NCBI GenBank assembly: GCA_019637115.1
Contig: JAHBWH010000058.1
Span: 1-43,284 of the forward strand
Direction: 5' to 3'
Length of the DNA: 43,284 nucleotides
Origin: Myxococcales bacterium
GTDB lineage: Bacteria; Myxococcota_A; Polyangia; Polyangiales; Houyiibacteriaceae
Shown here: positions 11,394 to 19,221 of the stretch, piece by piece
How the letters are laid out: each line of letters opens with the position of its first letter
Position numbering within the stretch: position 1 is the first letter of the stretch
Translations under genes and position numbers: made by a program
The notes under the pieces: model-generated
What the model was told of the DNA's origin: nothing
What the model saw: the letters and a program-made list of their open reading frames with translations, nothing else
The model's database searches: none

Positions 11394-13180
11394 CGCAGCC
11401 CCTCCAGTCGCGCGCCGGGCGCGACCGTCGCCTCGATCGTCCCGCACGTGCGCATCGCGTCGCCGAAGTAAGCGTTGTCGACTACCTCGCCCCGCTGCAC
11501 CCAGCGCGCGCCGCGGTCGTCGAAGGCCATCGGGCAGTGCGCGACCCGCACCGGCACGTCGGTCGGGTTGCCGAAGCGCGAGAGCACGCGCTCGATGCTC
11601 GCCGAGAGCGGCTCGAAGGCCGCCCGCATCTCGGCGATCGTGCGCGCGTGGGCGACCGCGTGCGCCTGCTCCATGAGCGGGGTCGCGAGCGCCGCCCACG
11701 CCTCGCCCGCGTCGCCCGCGAGCGTGACGCCGTCGACGCGCATCCGGAGCACGCGGGCCGCGTCGAGCGCGGCCTCGGGATCGTCGGCCGCGAGCCGCGC
11801 GGCGATCTCGAGGGCACCCTCGATCACGGGCGCGAGCTCGCCGCGCGCCACTTCATCGAGCTCGACGTGCGAGGACTCGCCCTCGCGCGCCATCATGCTG
11901 ATTCCCCCGCGGATCTGCAGCTCCGCGTCGAGCGTGAAGGCTCCGTGCACGACGACGCGCTCACCCTCGCGCAGCCCATCGAGCACTGGGTAGATCGCGT
12001 CCGCGCCCTCGCCGCGCCGCGGACCGAGCGTCACGCCGCGTGCCTCGTAGGTCGGCCGCTCGCGGCCAGGCACCTCGACGTAGACGACGGAGCGTCGACC
12101 GGTGAAGAGCGGCGCGGTGGCCGGGATGACGAGCGGGGGCCCGTTCGCGCGACGCGACCACGCTGGACCTCGCGAGGCGCGGACGAGCTGAACGGTCGCC
12201 TCTCCCACCATGCCAGGGCGCAGCACCCCGCCGCTCGGGACCGAGACGCGCACCTCGGCGACGCGCCGCCGCGCGTCGACGACGGGTGAGACGAACGCCA
12301 CCTCGCCCACGAGCGGGTCGGGCAGGCCTTCGAAGCGGAGCGCGACCGGCTGGCCGACGCGCACGAGCGGCAGGTCACGCTCGTAGACCTCGAGCTGCGC
12401 CCAGACGCGATCGAGCCGCGCGAGCGAGTAGAGCGGGGTGCCGGCGCTCACGTAGGTGCCTTGGGTGACGAGCCGCTCCATGACGGTGCCCGCCGCGGGG
12501 CTGCGCACGGCCACCGCGCGGGTGGGCCGCTCGGCCTCCTCCATCGCTGCGAGCTCCGCGTCGGGCACCCCGAGCAAGCGCAGGCGGTCACGCGCCGCCT
12601 CGAGCGCGAGGGCCGCACCCTCGCGCGCGGGCCCTTCGAGTCGATCCATCACCCGCTTCGCGCTCAGGAGCTCCTGATGCGCCGCGTAGACCTCGGGGCT
12701 GTAGAGCGTCGCGACTACCTGCCCGCGCGCGACCCGCTGGCCCGTCGCGCGCACGTGGAGCCGATCCACGCGACCGCCGATCCAGCTCGTGACGACGTCG
12801 CGCCGGGTCTCGTCGAGCGCGACGCGCGCGACGAAGCGACGCAGGACCTCGCTGCGCTCGGCGTCCTCGGCGCGCACCTCGGTCGTGCGCACGGCGACCA
12901 AGGCCGCGGCCCGCGGCGAGAGGCTCACCTCGGTCGGGCCGTCGTCCGCGCCCCCGAGCGACGAGGCCGGCACGAGGTCCATGCCGCAGAGTGGACAGAT
13001 CCCCGGCCCATCCTGCCGAACGTTCGGGTGCATCGAGCAGGTCCAGACCTGATCGGCTGGCGCCTCCGCCGCGCCGGCCGCCTCACCCGCCGCATGCGGC
13101 TCCCCGGTGCACCGTCCCAGCCCGAACGCGGCCAACGCGATCGCGGCCCCCGCGATCCCCATGAAGATGCGCGCCTTCAT
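11390..13180 (-). CDS. CusB/CzcB-type periplasmic adaptor with metal-binding domain
   Basis: This membrane-fusion protein links the RND pump to the outer-membrane channel. It has 596 residues. An N-terminal hydrophobic segment (GIAGAAIALAAFGLG) is followed by a heavy-metal-binding domain at about residues 46-71, WTCSMHPNVRQ...CPLCGMDLVP. The central part holds the adaptor pattern: barrel-sandwich segments (GRVDRLHVRATGQRVARGQV, VRSPAAGTVMERLVTQGTYV) and a helical hairpin between them. The C terminus is a DUF3347-like domain with AHCPMAFD and YFGDAMRTCG, another probable copper-type site. The residue before Cys24 is Arg, so it is not a standard lipoprotein. The upstream stop and this start overlap as ATGA. 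Copper or silver is the likeliest cargo on family grounds; zinc or cobalt cannot be excluded. Confidence 0.94.
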   Translation of the reverse strand: MKARIFMGIAGAAIALAAFGLGRCTGEPHAAGEAAGAAEAPADQVWTCSMHPNVRQDGPGICPLCGMDLVPASSLGGADDGPTEVSLSPRAAALVAVRTTEVRAEDAERSEVLRRFVARVALDETRRDVVTSWIGGRVDRLHVRATGQRVARGQVVATLYSPEVYAAHQELLSAKRVMDRLEGPAREGAALALEAARDRLRLLGVPDAELAAMEEAERPTRAVAVRSPAAGTVMERLVTQGTYVSAGTPLYSLARLDRVWAQLEVYERDLPLVRVGQPVALRFEGLPDPLVGEVAFVSPVVDARRRVAEVRVSVPSGGVLRPGMVGEATVQLVRASRGPAWSRRANGPPLVIPATAPLFTGRRSVVYVEVPGRERPTYEARGVTLGPRRGEGADAIYPVLDGLREGERVVVHGAFTLDAELQIRGGISMMAREGESSHVELDEVARGELAPVIEGALEIAARLAADDPEAALDAARVLRMRVDGVTLAGDAGEAWAALATPLMEQAHAVAHARTIAEMRAAFEPLSASIERVLSRFGNPTDVPVRVAHCPMAFDDRGARWVQRGEVVDNAYFGDAMRTCGTIEATVAPGARLEGLR

Positions 13181-14826
13181 CGTCCCACCTCCGTCCTGAC
13201 CTCGAACCCGGACTCGGACCCAGACCCAGCCCCAAGACCAGTCGCGGACCCCCCGGACCCAGACGCGGACCCGGTCGCGGACCCGGACCCGGACGTGGAC
13301 CCGGACCCGGAAGCGGACCCGGCCCCGGACGTGGACCCGGACCCGGACGTGGACCCGGGCCTGGAAGCGGACCCGGCCCGGGATCCGGAAGCGGACCCGG
13401 CCTCGGATCCGGAGCCGGACGCGGAAGCGGACGCGGACCCGGTCCCGGACGCGGAAGCGGACCCAGACGCGGACCCGGCCCCAGAATCAAACGCCGAATC
13501 AGACCCAGCCTCGAGCGGCCGCCCCGTCACCTCCTCCAAGCGCGCCCAACCGAGCGCGAAGCGCGCGCGCGCCTCGTCGAGCGCGAGCCGCAGCGACACG
13601 AGCTCCTGCTGCGCCGCGATCAGGCTCGCGAGCGGGAGCCGTCCCGCGGCGTAGGCGCCCAGGCTCGAGGCGTGCGCGGCCTCGACCTGCGGGACGAGGG
13701 TCCGCTCGTAGAGGCGCACCTGGCGTCGCGCGTCCTCCAGGTCCGCGAGCGTCGCGTCCACATCCGCGCGCGCCCTCAACGCGCGTGACTCGCCGTCGGC
13801 GCGCGCGGCCCTCTCTTCGGCACGCGCGGCGGCGCGCTCGGCGCGCAGCGTCGCGACGTCGACCGGTAGCGAGATCGCGAGCCCGAGCATGAAGCCGTCG
13901 TCGTGGCCCACGTTCAGGTTGCGCATGTCCATCCAGTCGAGCCCGACGACCAGCCCCGGCCAGCGTCGCGCGTCGGCGGCGTCCGCGCGCGCCTCGGCCG
14001 CGCGCGCGAGCTCCTCGTAGACCTGCACGTCAGGGCGCGTCATCGCGGCCTCGCGCAGCGCCGCGGGCGAGAGCGCCAGATCGGTCAGCGCTGGCAGCGC
14101 GTCTGCGACCGGCAGGGCGTGCTCCGCGTCGAGCGCCAGAAGCGCGCGCAGCCCGGCGCCGATGCGGTGGCGCTGCGAGTCGAGCGAGGCGCGCTCGTCA
14201 GCGAGCCGCGCGAGCGCGACCTCGAGCTGCTGGAGCTCGGCGAGTGAGGCGTTGCCCGTCGCGAGTCGCGCGCGGACGACCTCGACCACGCCAGAGAGCA
14301 GCGCCGCGCGCTCCTGGACCGTCGCCGCGCGGCGGTCGATCAGCCAGAGGCCCCAATAACCCACTGCGATCTCCCGCCGGAGGGTGAGCAGCTCCGCGGC
14401 GACCCGGTGGGCCTCCGCGTCCGCCATCGACGCGGCGCTCGTCGCGCCCGTGCGGAGCTGCGCGGGCCAGGGGATCGGCATCATCAACCCCACGCGCTGC
14501 CGCTCGCGGAAGGGCATCGCCCCGAGCGCGACGGTGTAGCTGAGCGTCGGCCGCGGCCACCGCCGCGCGCCGCGCGTGCGATGCGTCGCCGCCTCCCAGC
14601 GCGCGAAGGCCGCGCGCACGCTCGGGCTGCCGAGCGCGGCGCGGGCGACGTAGGCGTCGAGGCTACCGTCGAGCGAGACCTCGTCGGGCGACGTGCGTGC
14701 CTCGGCTGCGCGCGAGAAGCGCGTCAGGGCCTCGCGCTCGGGCGCGGGCGCGCACGCGCCGAGCGCGACGAGCACGAGGGCCCTCTCGATGAGCGACGCG
14801 CGACGCGCCGCGGCTGTGCAAACCAT
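13177..14826 (-). CDS. CusC/TolC-type outer-membrane efflux lipoprotein
   Basis: This is the outer-membrane channel of the tripartite metal pump, 549 residues. The ATG at 14826 is chosen over 14946 because AGGAGC lies 6-10 nt upstream and it opens a lipoprotein signal (LVLVALGAC, Cys25). Long TolC-type helices follow, with YWGLWLIDRRAATVQERAAL and LATGNASLAELQQLEVALAR. The second repeat carries VGLDWMDMRN and ends in ASLIAAQQELVSLRLALDEA. After the last helix (LEEVTGRPLEAG) a tail of about 110 residues consists almost only of Ser, Gly, Ala and Thr and is absent from ordinary family members. The stop overlaps the adaptor start as ATGA. Confidence 0.92.
   Translation of the reverse strand: MVCTAAARRASLIERALVLVALGACAPAPEREALTRFSRAAEARTSPDEVSLDGSLDAYVARAALGSPSVRAAFARWEAATHRTRGARRWPRPTLSYTVALGAMPFRERQRVGLMMPIPWPAQLRTGATSAASMADAEAHRVAAELLTLRREIAVGYWGLWLIDRRAATVQERAALLSGVVEVVRARLATGNASLAELQQLEVALARLADERASLDSQRHRIGAGLRALLALDAEHALPVADALPALTDLALSPAALREAAMTRPDVQVYEELARAAEARADAADARRWPGLVVGLDWMDMRNLNVGHDDGFMLGLAISLPVDVATLRAERAAARAEERAARADGESRALRARADVDATLADLEDARRQVRLYERTLVPQVEAAHASSLGAYAAGRLPLASLIAAQQELVSLRLALDEARARFALGWARLEEVTGRPLEAGSDSAFDSGAGSASGSASASGTGSASASASGSGSEAGSASGSRAGSASRPGSTSGSGSTSGAGSASGSGSTSGSGSATGSASGSGGSATGLGAGSGSESGFEVRTEVGR
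13190..13500 (-). repeat. Hexanucleotide repeat coding a Ser-Gly tail
   Basis: About 310 bp of GACCCG/GAAGCG-type hexamers on the plus strand encode the Ser-Gly/Ser-Ala tail of the outer-membrane channel. All six frames stay largely open here, which produces spurious reading frames such as a Pro-Gly-rich one at 13083-13490. Confidence 0.88.
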
Positions 14827-14985
14827 GACCTGCTCCTCTGGGCCTGCGCTCGCTCCGCCAATCGCGGAAGAGCGCGCCGCGACCCGCGCGGCGTCACGGA
14901 GCGGCGTCGCGCCGATCCGCGGGGCGAGGCGCGCCTCGGCGCGCACCTCGCGCGCGCCGACGGGGAGTCGGCGCGCCGCGCGGGA

Positions 14986-15378
14986 TCAGACCCGGAGGAC
15001 GGTCGTACGAGTCGGATGGAAGGGCCGGGGTGGCGGCGGACCGCGCGCGGCGGGCGGCGGGAGCGTGCGGCGAAGGGGGGCCGCCGCCAAGTCCGGGATG
15101 GCCGCGCGGGTCGCAACGACCGGGGCGAGCGGCACGCTCGCGTCCGCGGTGACGAGGCGCGCGTCCGTGGTCTCGTCGAGCACGAGGTGCTTGCAGCAAT
15201 CACCGCCGGGGGCCGTGAAGCGCGTCTTGGTCGCGAGATCGCAGCAGGGCGGCCGCGTCGAGGCGGGCATGCGCAAGAACCAGCACGCGCTCGCGCGCTC
15301 GAAGAACGCGACCGTCTGCAGCGAGGTCGCGAGCGCGAGGACGGCGACCAGGGTCGCGAGCGTGCTCGTGCGGCGCAT
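14986..15378 (-). CDS. Small secreted Cys-rich protein at head of metal-efflux operon
   Basis: I do not recognise the family. The ATG at 15378 gives 130 residues. A signal peptide or membrane anchor (TLATLVAVLALATSLQ) is followed by a Cys cluster (SACWF, PPCCDL, GGDCCKH) and a Pro-rich tail. The reading frame stays open upstream to 15798, but that extension is pure hexanucleotide repeat and the signal peptide at 15378 argues against it. It lies 159 bp before the channel gene on the same strand. Paired cysteines next to a copper-type efflux operon suggest metal binding or redox sensing in the envelope; that is inference. Confidence 0.6.
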   Translation of the reverse strand: MRRTSTLATLVAVLALATSLQTVAFFERASACWFLRMPASTRPPCCDLATKTRFTAPGGDCCKHLVLDETTDARLVTADASVPLAPVVATRAAIPDLAAAPLRRTLPPPAARGPPPPRPFHPTRTTVLRV

Positions 15379-15440
15379 CGACACCAACCTGCCGCGCGAG
15401 GCCGAGGACGTCAACTGGTGTCGAAGGGTCGACGCAGCGG

Positions 15441-15835
15441 GTGCCCATGCCCGTGCCCGTGCCCTTGCCCTTGCCCTTGCCCTTGCCCTTGCCCCTGCCC
15501 CTGCCCCTGCCCTTGCCCCTGCCCTTGCCCCTGCCCTTGCCCCTGCCCCGACCGCAGTCCCGGACTCGGACTCGGACTCGGACTCGGACTCGGACTCGGA
15601 CTCGGACTTGGACTTGGACTGCGTCTGGGTTTGTTTGGTGTCCGGCCTCGGTTCATCGCGCACGCGCACGCGCACGTGGACGTGGACGTGGACGTGGACG
15701 CGCACGCGCACGCGCACGCGCACGTGGATGTGGACGTGGCCGTGGACGTCGTGGACGTGGACGCGCACGTGGACGTGGACGTGGACGCGCACGCGCACGC
15801 GGACGTGGACGCCGTGGACGTCGAGGTCGTGTCCC
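15441..15835. repeat. Three adjacent hexanucleotide repeat tracts
   Basis: Tract A (about 15441-15550) repeats CCCTTG and CCCCTG. Tract B (about 15562-15620) repeats GGACTC, ending in GGACTT variants. Tract C (about 15658-15830) mixes GCGCAC and GTGGAC. Each has a period of six with few interruptions. They fill most of the interval between the small Cys-rich gene and the HIT hydrolase gene. No gene is supported within 15379-15844, although every frame is open by composition. Confidence 0.85.
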
Positions 15836-15844
15836 GACCATCCC

Positions 15845-16252
15845 TCAGAGCGACTCGCGGATCTCCCGCGCGAGCGCCGCGCCGTCCTCGAGCTTGCCCA
15901 CGGGCCACCCCACGCCGAGCCCCTCTGCCTCGCTCGGCTTGGGGATGATGTGGAAGTGCACGTGGAAGACGGCCTGGTGCGCAGGCGCGCCGTTGTTCTG
16001 GAGGATGTTGTAGTGCTTCGTCCCGGTCGCCTTCATGACGGCGCGGCACAGGCGCGGCAGCACCCGGCCGATCGCGGCGGCGGCTTCGTCCGAGAGCTGG
16101 TCGAGCGTCTCGGCCGGCTCCTTGGGGATGACCAGCGTGTGCCCACGCGAGAGCGGCCCGATGTCCAAGAAGGCGAGCACGTGCTCGTCCTGGTAGACCT
16201 CGTGACAGGGGATCTCACCGCGGAGGATCTTCGCGAAGATGGTCTCGGCCAT
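15845..16252 (-). CDS. HIT-family nucleotide hydrolase/transferase
   Basis: This is a 135-residue histidine-triad protein of the HINT/Fhit superfamily, cytoplasmic enzymes that hydrolyse nucleotide phosphoramidates or dinucleotides. The catalytic triad is HVHFHIIPK near residues 98-106. The N-terminal half has the family pattern IFAKILRGEIPCHEVYQDE and GHTLVIPKEPAETLDQLSD. The ATG at 16252 gives the standard MAETIFAKI start. Its physiological substrate cannot be told from sequence. The repeat tracts start immediately downstream. Confidence 0.95.
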   Translation of the reverse strand: MAETIFAKILRGEIPCHEVYQDEHVLAFLDIGPLSRGHTLVIPKEPAETLDQLSDEAAAAIGRVLPRLCRAVMKATGTKHYNILQNNGAPAHQAVFHVHFHIIPKPSEAEGLGVGWPVGKLEDGAALAREIRESL

Positions 16253-16352
16253 GTCCGCACGATAGCAGACACGGGATCTCCAACCGACGGAACCCAGCCG
16301 TCGCAGGCTCGACGGAGCTCGGACCGACGGAACACCAGCGACGGAACACCAG

Positions 16353-16382
16353 CGGCCCGGTCGCGCGAGGCGAGCCGGGCCG
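16353..16382 (-). terminator. Hairpin downstream of rpmB
   Basis: CGGCCCGG at 16353-16360 pairs with CCGGGCCG at 16375-16382 around a 14-nt loop, 21 nt beyond the rpmB stop. There is no U-run. Probably the terminator of the rpsN-rpmG-rpmB operon. Confidence 0.5.
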
Positions 16383-16403
16383 TTTCGGGAAGGATGCTGG
16401 TGA

Positions 16404-16640
16404 TTAGATGCGGGTGCCCTTGGCGCGAAGATCGCGGAGCACGGCGTCGATGCCGCGCTTGTCGATCTCCTTGATCGCCGTGGTGCTCAGGCGAAGGCGC
16501 ACCCACTTGTTCTCCGACGGCACCCAGAAGCGGTGCGTCTGGAGGTTCGGCAAGTTGCGCTTCTTCGTCTTGCGGTTCGAGTGAGACACCTTGTGCCCCA
16601 CCATCACACCCTTACCGGTGACTTGGCAGACCTTAGACAT
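16404..16640 (-). CDS. rpmB: 50S ribosomal protein L28
   Basis: L28 is a small basic protein of the large ribosomal subunit. The 78 residues begin [20 protein letters not shown], followed by [18 protein letters not shown]. This is the form without paired CxxC zinc ligands (only one Cys, as CQVTGK), like E. coli L28. It is the last gene of the rpsN-rpmG-rpmB cluster, 33 bp after rpmG. Confidence 0.98.
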   Translation of the reverse strand: MSKVCQVTGKGVMVGHKVSHSNRKTKKRNLPNLQTHRFWVPSENKWVRLRLSTTAIKEIDKRGIDAVLRDLRAKGTRI

Positions 16641-16673
16641 GACGACGTCCTCTGATGAATCGCGAAGCGAGGC

Positions 16674-16841
16674 TCACTTCTTGGAGCTCGGCATCTTCGC
16701 TTCGGTGAACTCGACGTGCTTGCGCGCGACGGGGTCGAACTTCTTGAGCTTGAGCTTGCCCGTCATCGTCCGCTTGTTCTTGGTCGTGTAGTACGTGTAG
16801 CCCGTACCCGCCGACGAGATCAGTCGAATCTTGTCACGCAT
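16674..16841 (-). CDS. rpmG: 50S ribosomal protein L33
   Basis: L33 is a 55-residue large-subunit protein. The ATG at 16841 gives [20 protein letters not shown], the normal start, and leaves only 4 nt after rpsN. A longer reading frame to 16880 would overlap rpsN and is rejected. There are no CxxC pairs, so this is the zinc-independent type. Confidence 0.98.
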   Translation of the reverse strand: MRDKIRLISSAGTGYTYYTTKNKRTMTGKLKLKKFDPVARKHVEFTEAKMPSSKK

Positions 16842-16845
16842 GGCG

Positions 16846-17151
16846 TCACCAGCTGCTCTTGGTGAGTCCGGGGACCTCACCGCGGTGGCCGAGCTCGCGC
16901 AGCGCGATACGCGACAGCCCGAACTTGCGGTAGTAGGCCCGCGGGCGGCCCGTCACCGCGCAACGGTTGCGGATCCGGACGGGGTTGGAGTTGCGCGGGA
17001 GCTTCTGGAGCCTCTCCTGAGCCTCGAGCTTCGCCTCGTCGGACGACTCGGGGTTGCGGATGATCTCCTTGAGCTCGGCGCGGAGCGCGGCGTACTTGGA
17101 CGCGAGCTTCTTGCGGTGCTCGTTGCGAGCGATCTTTGCCTTGCTGGCCAT
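16846..17151 (-). CDS. rpsN: 30S ribosomal protein S14, long form
   Basis: S14 is a small-subunit head protein. The length of 101 residues and the sequence [20 protein letters not shown] identify the long form, which lacks the CxxC zinc finger of the 61-residue type. The C terminus is GLTKSSW, as in E. coli. It is the first gene of a three-gene operon with rpmG and rpmB. Upstream at 17243-17253 there is an AT-rich near-palindrome GCAAATTTCGC in otherwise GC-rich DNA, a possible promoter or operator element. Confidence 0.98.
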   Translation of the reverse strand: MASKAKIARNEHRKKLASKYAALRAELKEIIRNPESSDEAKLEAQERLQKLPRNSNPVRIRNRCAVTGRPRAYYRKFGLSRIALRELGHRGEVPGLTKSSW

Positions 17152-17303
17152 CGAACAGGGTCCTTCCCGAAAAGGGTCGCGAGCCTGACGGATCCTCGGG
17201 CGCGATGCAAGTCGTCGGGGCGTCGATCTTGGTACGCGCCAAGCAAATTTCGCATGTGCGGGGCGCCCAGAAGGGGTCTGCGTCGCCCCCGCGGGGCCCC
17301 GCA

Positions 17304-18005
17304 TCAGATCGGGTCGCGCCGGACCGCCCGCACGAGGTCCATCAACGGGCCGACATCTTCGCGCCGGTCGACCAGCGTCACGCGCCGGCCGGCCTCCTCC
17401 AACGTGCCCGCCATTCCCTTTCCGAGCGGCGTGCCTTCGTCGAAAAGTATCGTGATCACGGCGGGGTCGAGCCGCGCGAGGCGCCCGACGAGGGTGCCGA
17501 GCGGGTCGGGCGGGTCGGTCAGGTCGACCAGGACCAACATCGGGCGGAACTCGCTTGCGAGGGTCTCGAGCCGCGACAGATCCGAGAGGCCGAGCGGGAC
17601 GATCGAGGGCCCGAGCGCGACCTTGAGGCGTCGGGCGAGGCGGCCGCTCGTGGCGAGCACGAGCACGCGGGTCGGTCCCGCTCCGGTCGGGAAGGGCGCC
17701 GTCGGCGCTTCGGACCGGCGCATCCGCGGAGGAGGCGGGGTCCCTAGGATCCCCCGCACCCGCTGGCTGACCTGATCGGCGAGCTCCTCGCCGACGCGGA
17801 GGACGAGCTGATCGCGCAGCGGCCCGCCCGCGAACCCGGACCACTCTGCCGGCCCGACCGGCTCTCGCTCGACCGAGTCGAGGGCGGCAAAGAGGACGCT
17901 CGCGGCGATCTCGGTGGAGAGCATGCCCTCGAGCACCTCCCGGACCACCACGACCTCGTATCCCTCCTTCAAAGGACGGGCTCCGCCTTCGGGGGTCGCG
18001 AGCAT
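17304..18005 (-). CDS. Degenerate receiver-domain protein
   Basis: The product is 233 residues from the ATG at 18005 ([12 protein letters not shown]). The first 110 residues form an uncharacterised helical domain. The last 120 ([17 protein letters not shown] through [10 protein letters not shown] to [13 protein letters not shown]) follow the beta-alpha pattern of a CheY-like receiver. An Asp is present at the phosphorylation position (LVLVDLTD), but the acidic pair after beta1 is replaced by ATSG and the conserved Lys is not evident. It is probably a pseudo-receiver acting by protein contact. It lies 109 bp downstream of the receiver-kinase gene on the same strand and may be the last gene of the signalling cluster. 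Confidence 0.65.
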   Translation of the reverse strand: MLATPEGGARPLKEGYEVVVVREVLEGMLSTEIAASVLFAALDSVEREPVGPAEWSGFAGGPLRDQLVLRVGEELADQVSQRVRGILGTPPPPRMRRSEAPTAPFPTGAGPTRVLVLATSGRLARRLKVALGPSIVPLGLSDLSRLETLASEFRPMLVLVDLTDPPDPLGTLVGRLARLDPAVITILFDEGTPLGKGMAGTLEEAGRRVTLVDRREDVGPLMDLVRAVRRDPI

Positions 18006-18114
18006 CGGAGTGGGACGAGACCTCGGGTGTGCATGTCGTTCGTCGCAGAGTACCAGCCCACGGAGGGATTGGGGCACGTGGGGCGCGCGTCCATCGCCGC
18101 GAGGACGCCGGGCG

Positions 18115-19221
18115 TCACGCGGGCGGCAGGAAGAGCGAGAGCACCGTGCGCCCCGGCTCCGACTCCACCTCGATGCGACCGTCGACCTCCTCGAGCAGCC
18201 GGCGGGTCAGGTTCAGGCCGAGGCCGTTGCCGCCCGTCGAGAACCCGCGATCGAAGAGGTGCTCGAGGTGCTGCGGCGGAATGCCTGGGCCGTCGTCGAC
18301 GATTTGCACGCAGACCTCGTCGCCGCGGACCTCGACGTGTAGCTCGATGCGGCCGTCGCGACGCCCCGCGCGTTCGAGCGCGTGCACCGCGTTGAGCACT
18401 AGGTTGATGAGCGCCTGGCCGAGCGAGCTCTGCGCGATCGCGACCTTCGGGACACCCGCGCCCACGAAGAGCACCCCCGCGCCCACGGGCCGGATCTGCG
18501 ACTCGAGCAGGCGGAGCGTGGAGCGCGCGACCTTCCCGGCGTCGCAGGCCTCTCGACGCACGGACTCGGCCCGAAGGCGGGTCGTGAAGCCGATGAGCTG
18601 CTCGACCCCCGTGATGATCTGTTGGCTACGATCGAGGCTGCGCTCGATCGCGCCCGACATCGCAGGGCTCGACGCCTGGGTGCGGAGCCGGTGCAGCTCT
18701 TCGTCGAGGACCTGCGCGCTCAGGCCGAGGCTCGTCAGCACGTTGCTCAGCTCGTGCGCGATCTCGACGCCGGCGAGGCGCGCCATCCGCACAGGCACCT
18801 CGGCGAGCACGCGCGCCTCGAGCTCGGCGACCTCCCGCCGCGCCCGCCAGAGGTTCAGCGCGTCGTTCAGCCGTGCTCGGAGCGCGTCGTCTGCGTAGGG
18901 CTTCTGCAGGTAGGCGTGGACGGCGCCGCGGTTGATGGCGGCGACGGCCGCGTCCAGGTCGGCGTACGCCGTGAGGATCACGCGGATCGTGTCGGGTCGA
19001 CGCTCGCGAACGTGGCCGCAGAGCTCGCTGCCGCTCATCCCTGGCATGCGCTGGTCGGCCACGAGCAGGGCGGGCTGCAGCTCGTCGAGCTGGGCGAGCG
19101 CCTCTTCACCCGAGCCGAGAGTGACCACGCGGAGATCGTCTTCGAAGAGATACGAGAACGTCAGCCGGTTCGGCGCCTCGTCGTCGACGTAGAGTACCAA
19201 TGGCCGTTCGTCGGTGCTCAT
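18115..19221 (-). CDS. Receiver-histidine kinase protein with intact phosphosites
   Basis: A soluble signalling protein of 368 residues with an N-terminal receiver and a C-terminal kinase. The receiver has the acidic pair in YVDDEAPNR, Asp56 in ADQRMPGMSG, LTAYAD, and Lys107 in QKPYADD. The dimerisation helix has His156 in GVEIAHELSNVL. The ATPase domain carries the N-box INLVLNAVHAL and the G-boxes DDGPGIP and GGNGLGLNL. No membrane segment is seen, so its input is the receiver, presumably phosphorylated by another kinase. The start at 19221 overlaps the stop of the preceding receiver-kinase gene as ATGA. Confidence 0.92.
   Translation of the reverse strand: MSTDERPLVLYVDDEAPNRLTFSYLFEDDLRVVTLGSGEEALAQLDELQPALLVADQRMPGMSGSELCGHVRERRPDTIRVILTAYADLDAAVAAINRGAVHAYLQKPYADDALRARLNDALNLWRARREVAELEARVLAEVPVRMARLAGVEIAHELSNVLTSLGLSAQVLDEELHRLRTQASSPAMSGAIERSLDRSQQIITGVEQLIGFTTRLRAESVRREACDAGKVARSTLRLLESQIRPVGAGVLFVGAGVPKVAIAQSSLGQALINLVLNAVHALERAGRRDGRIELHVEVRGDEVCVQIVDDGPGIPPQHLEHLFDRGFSTGGNGLGLNLTRRLLEEVDGRIEVESEPGRTVLSLFLPPA

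Noticed and set aside
9402-11471. A 689-residue frame opposite the RND pump
   Set aside because: It mirrors the pump gene; composition only.
15411-16049. Gly-Gln-, Ser-Pro- and Cys-Thr-repeat proteins in the hexamer tracts
   Set aside because: Period-six repeats without stops keep all frames open. No start signal or conserved part supports a protein.
17240-17260. Zur operator upstream of rpsN
   Set aside because: Only a short AT-rich near-palindrome is seen. It does not match the known Zur consensus well enough to annotate.
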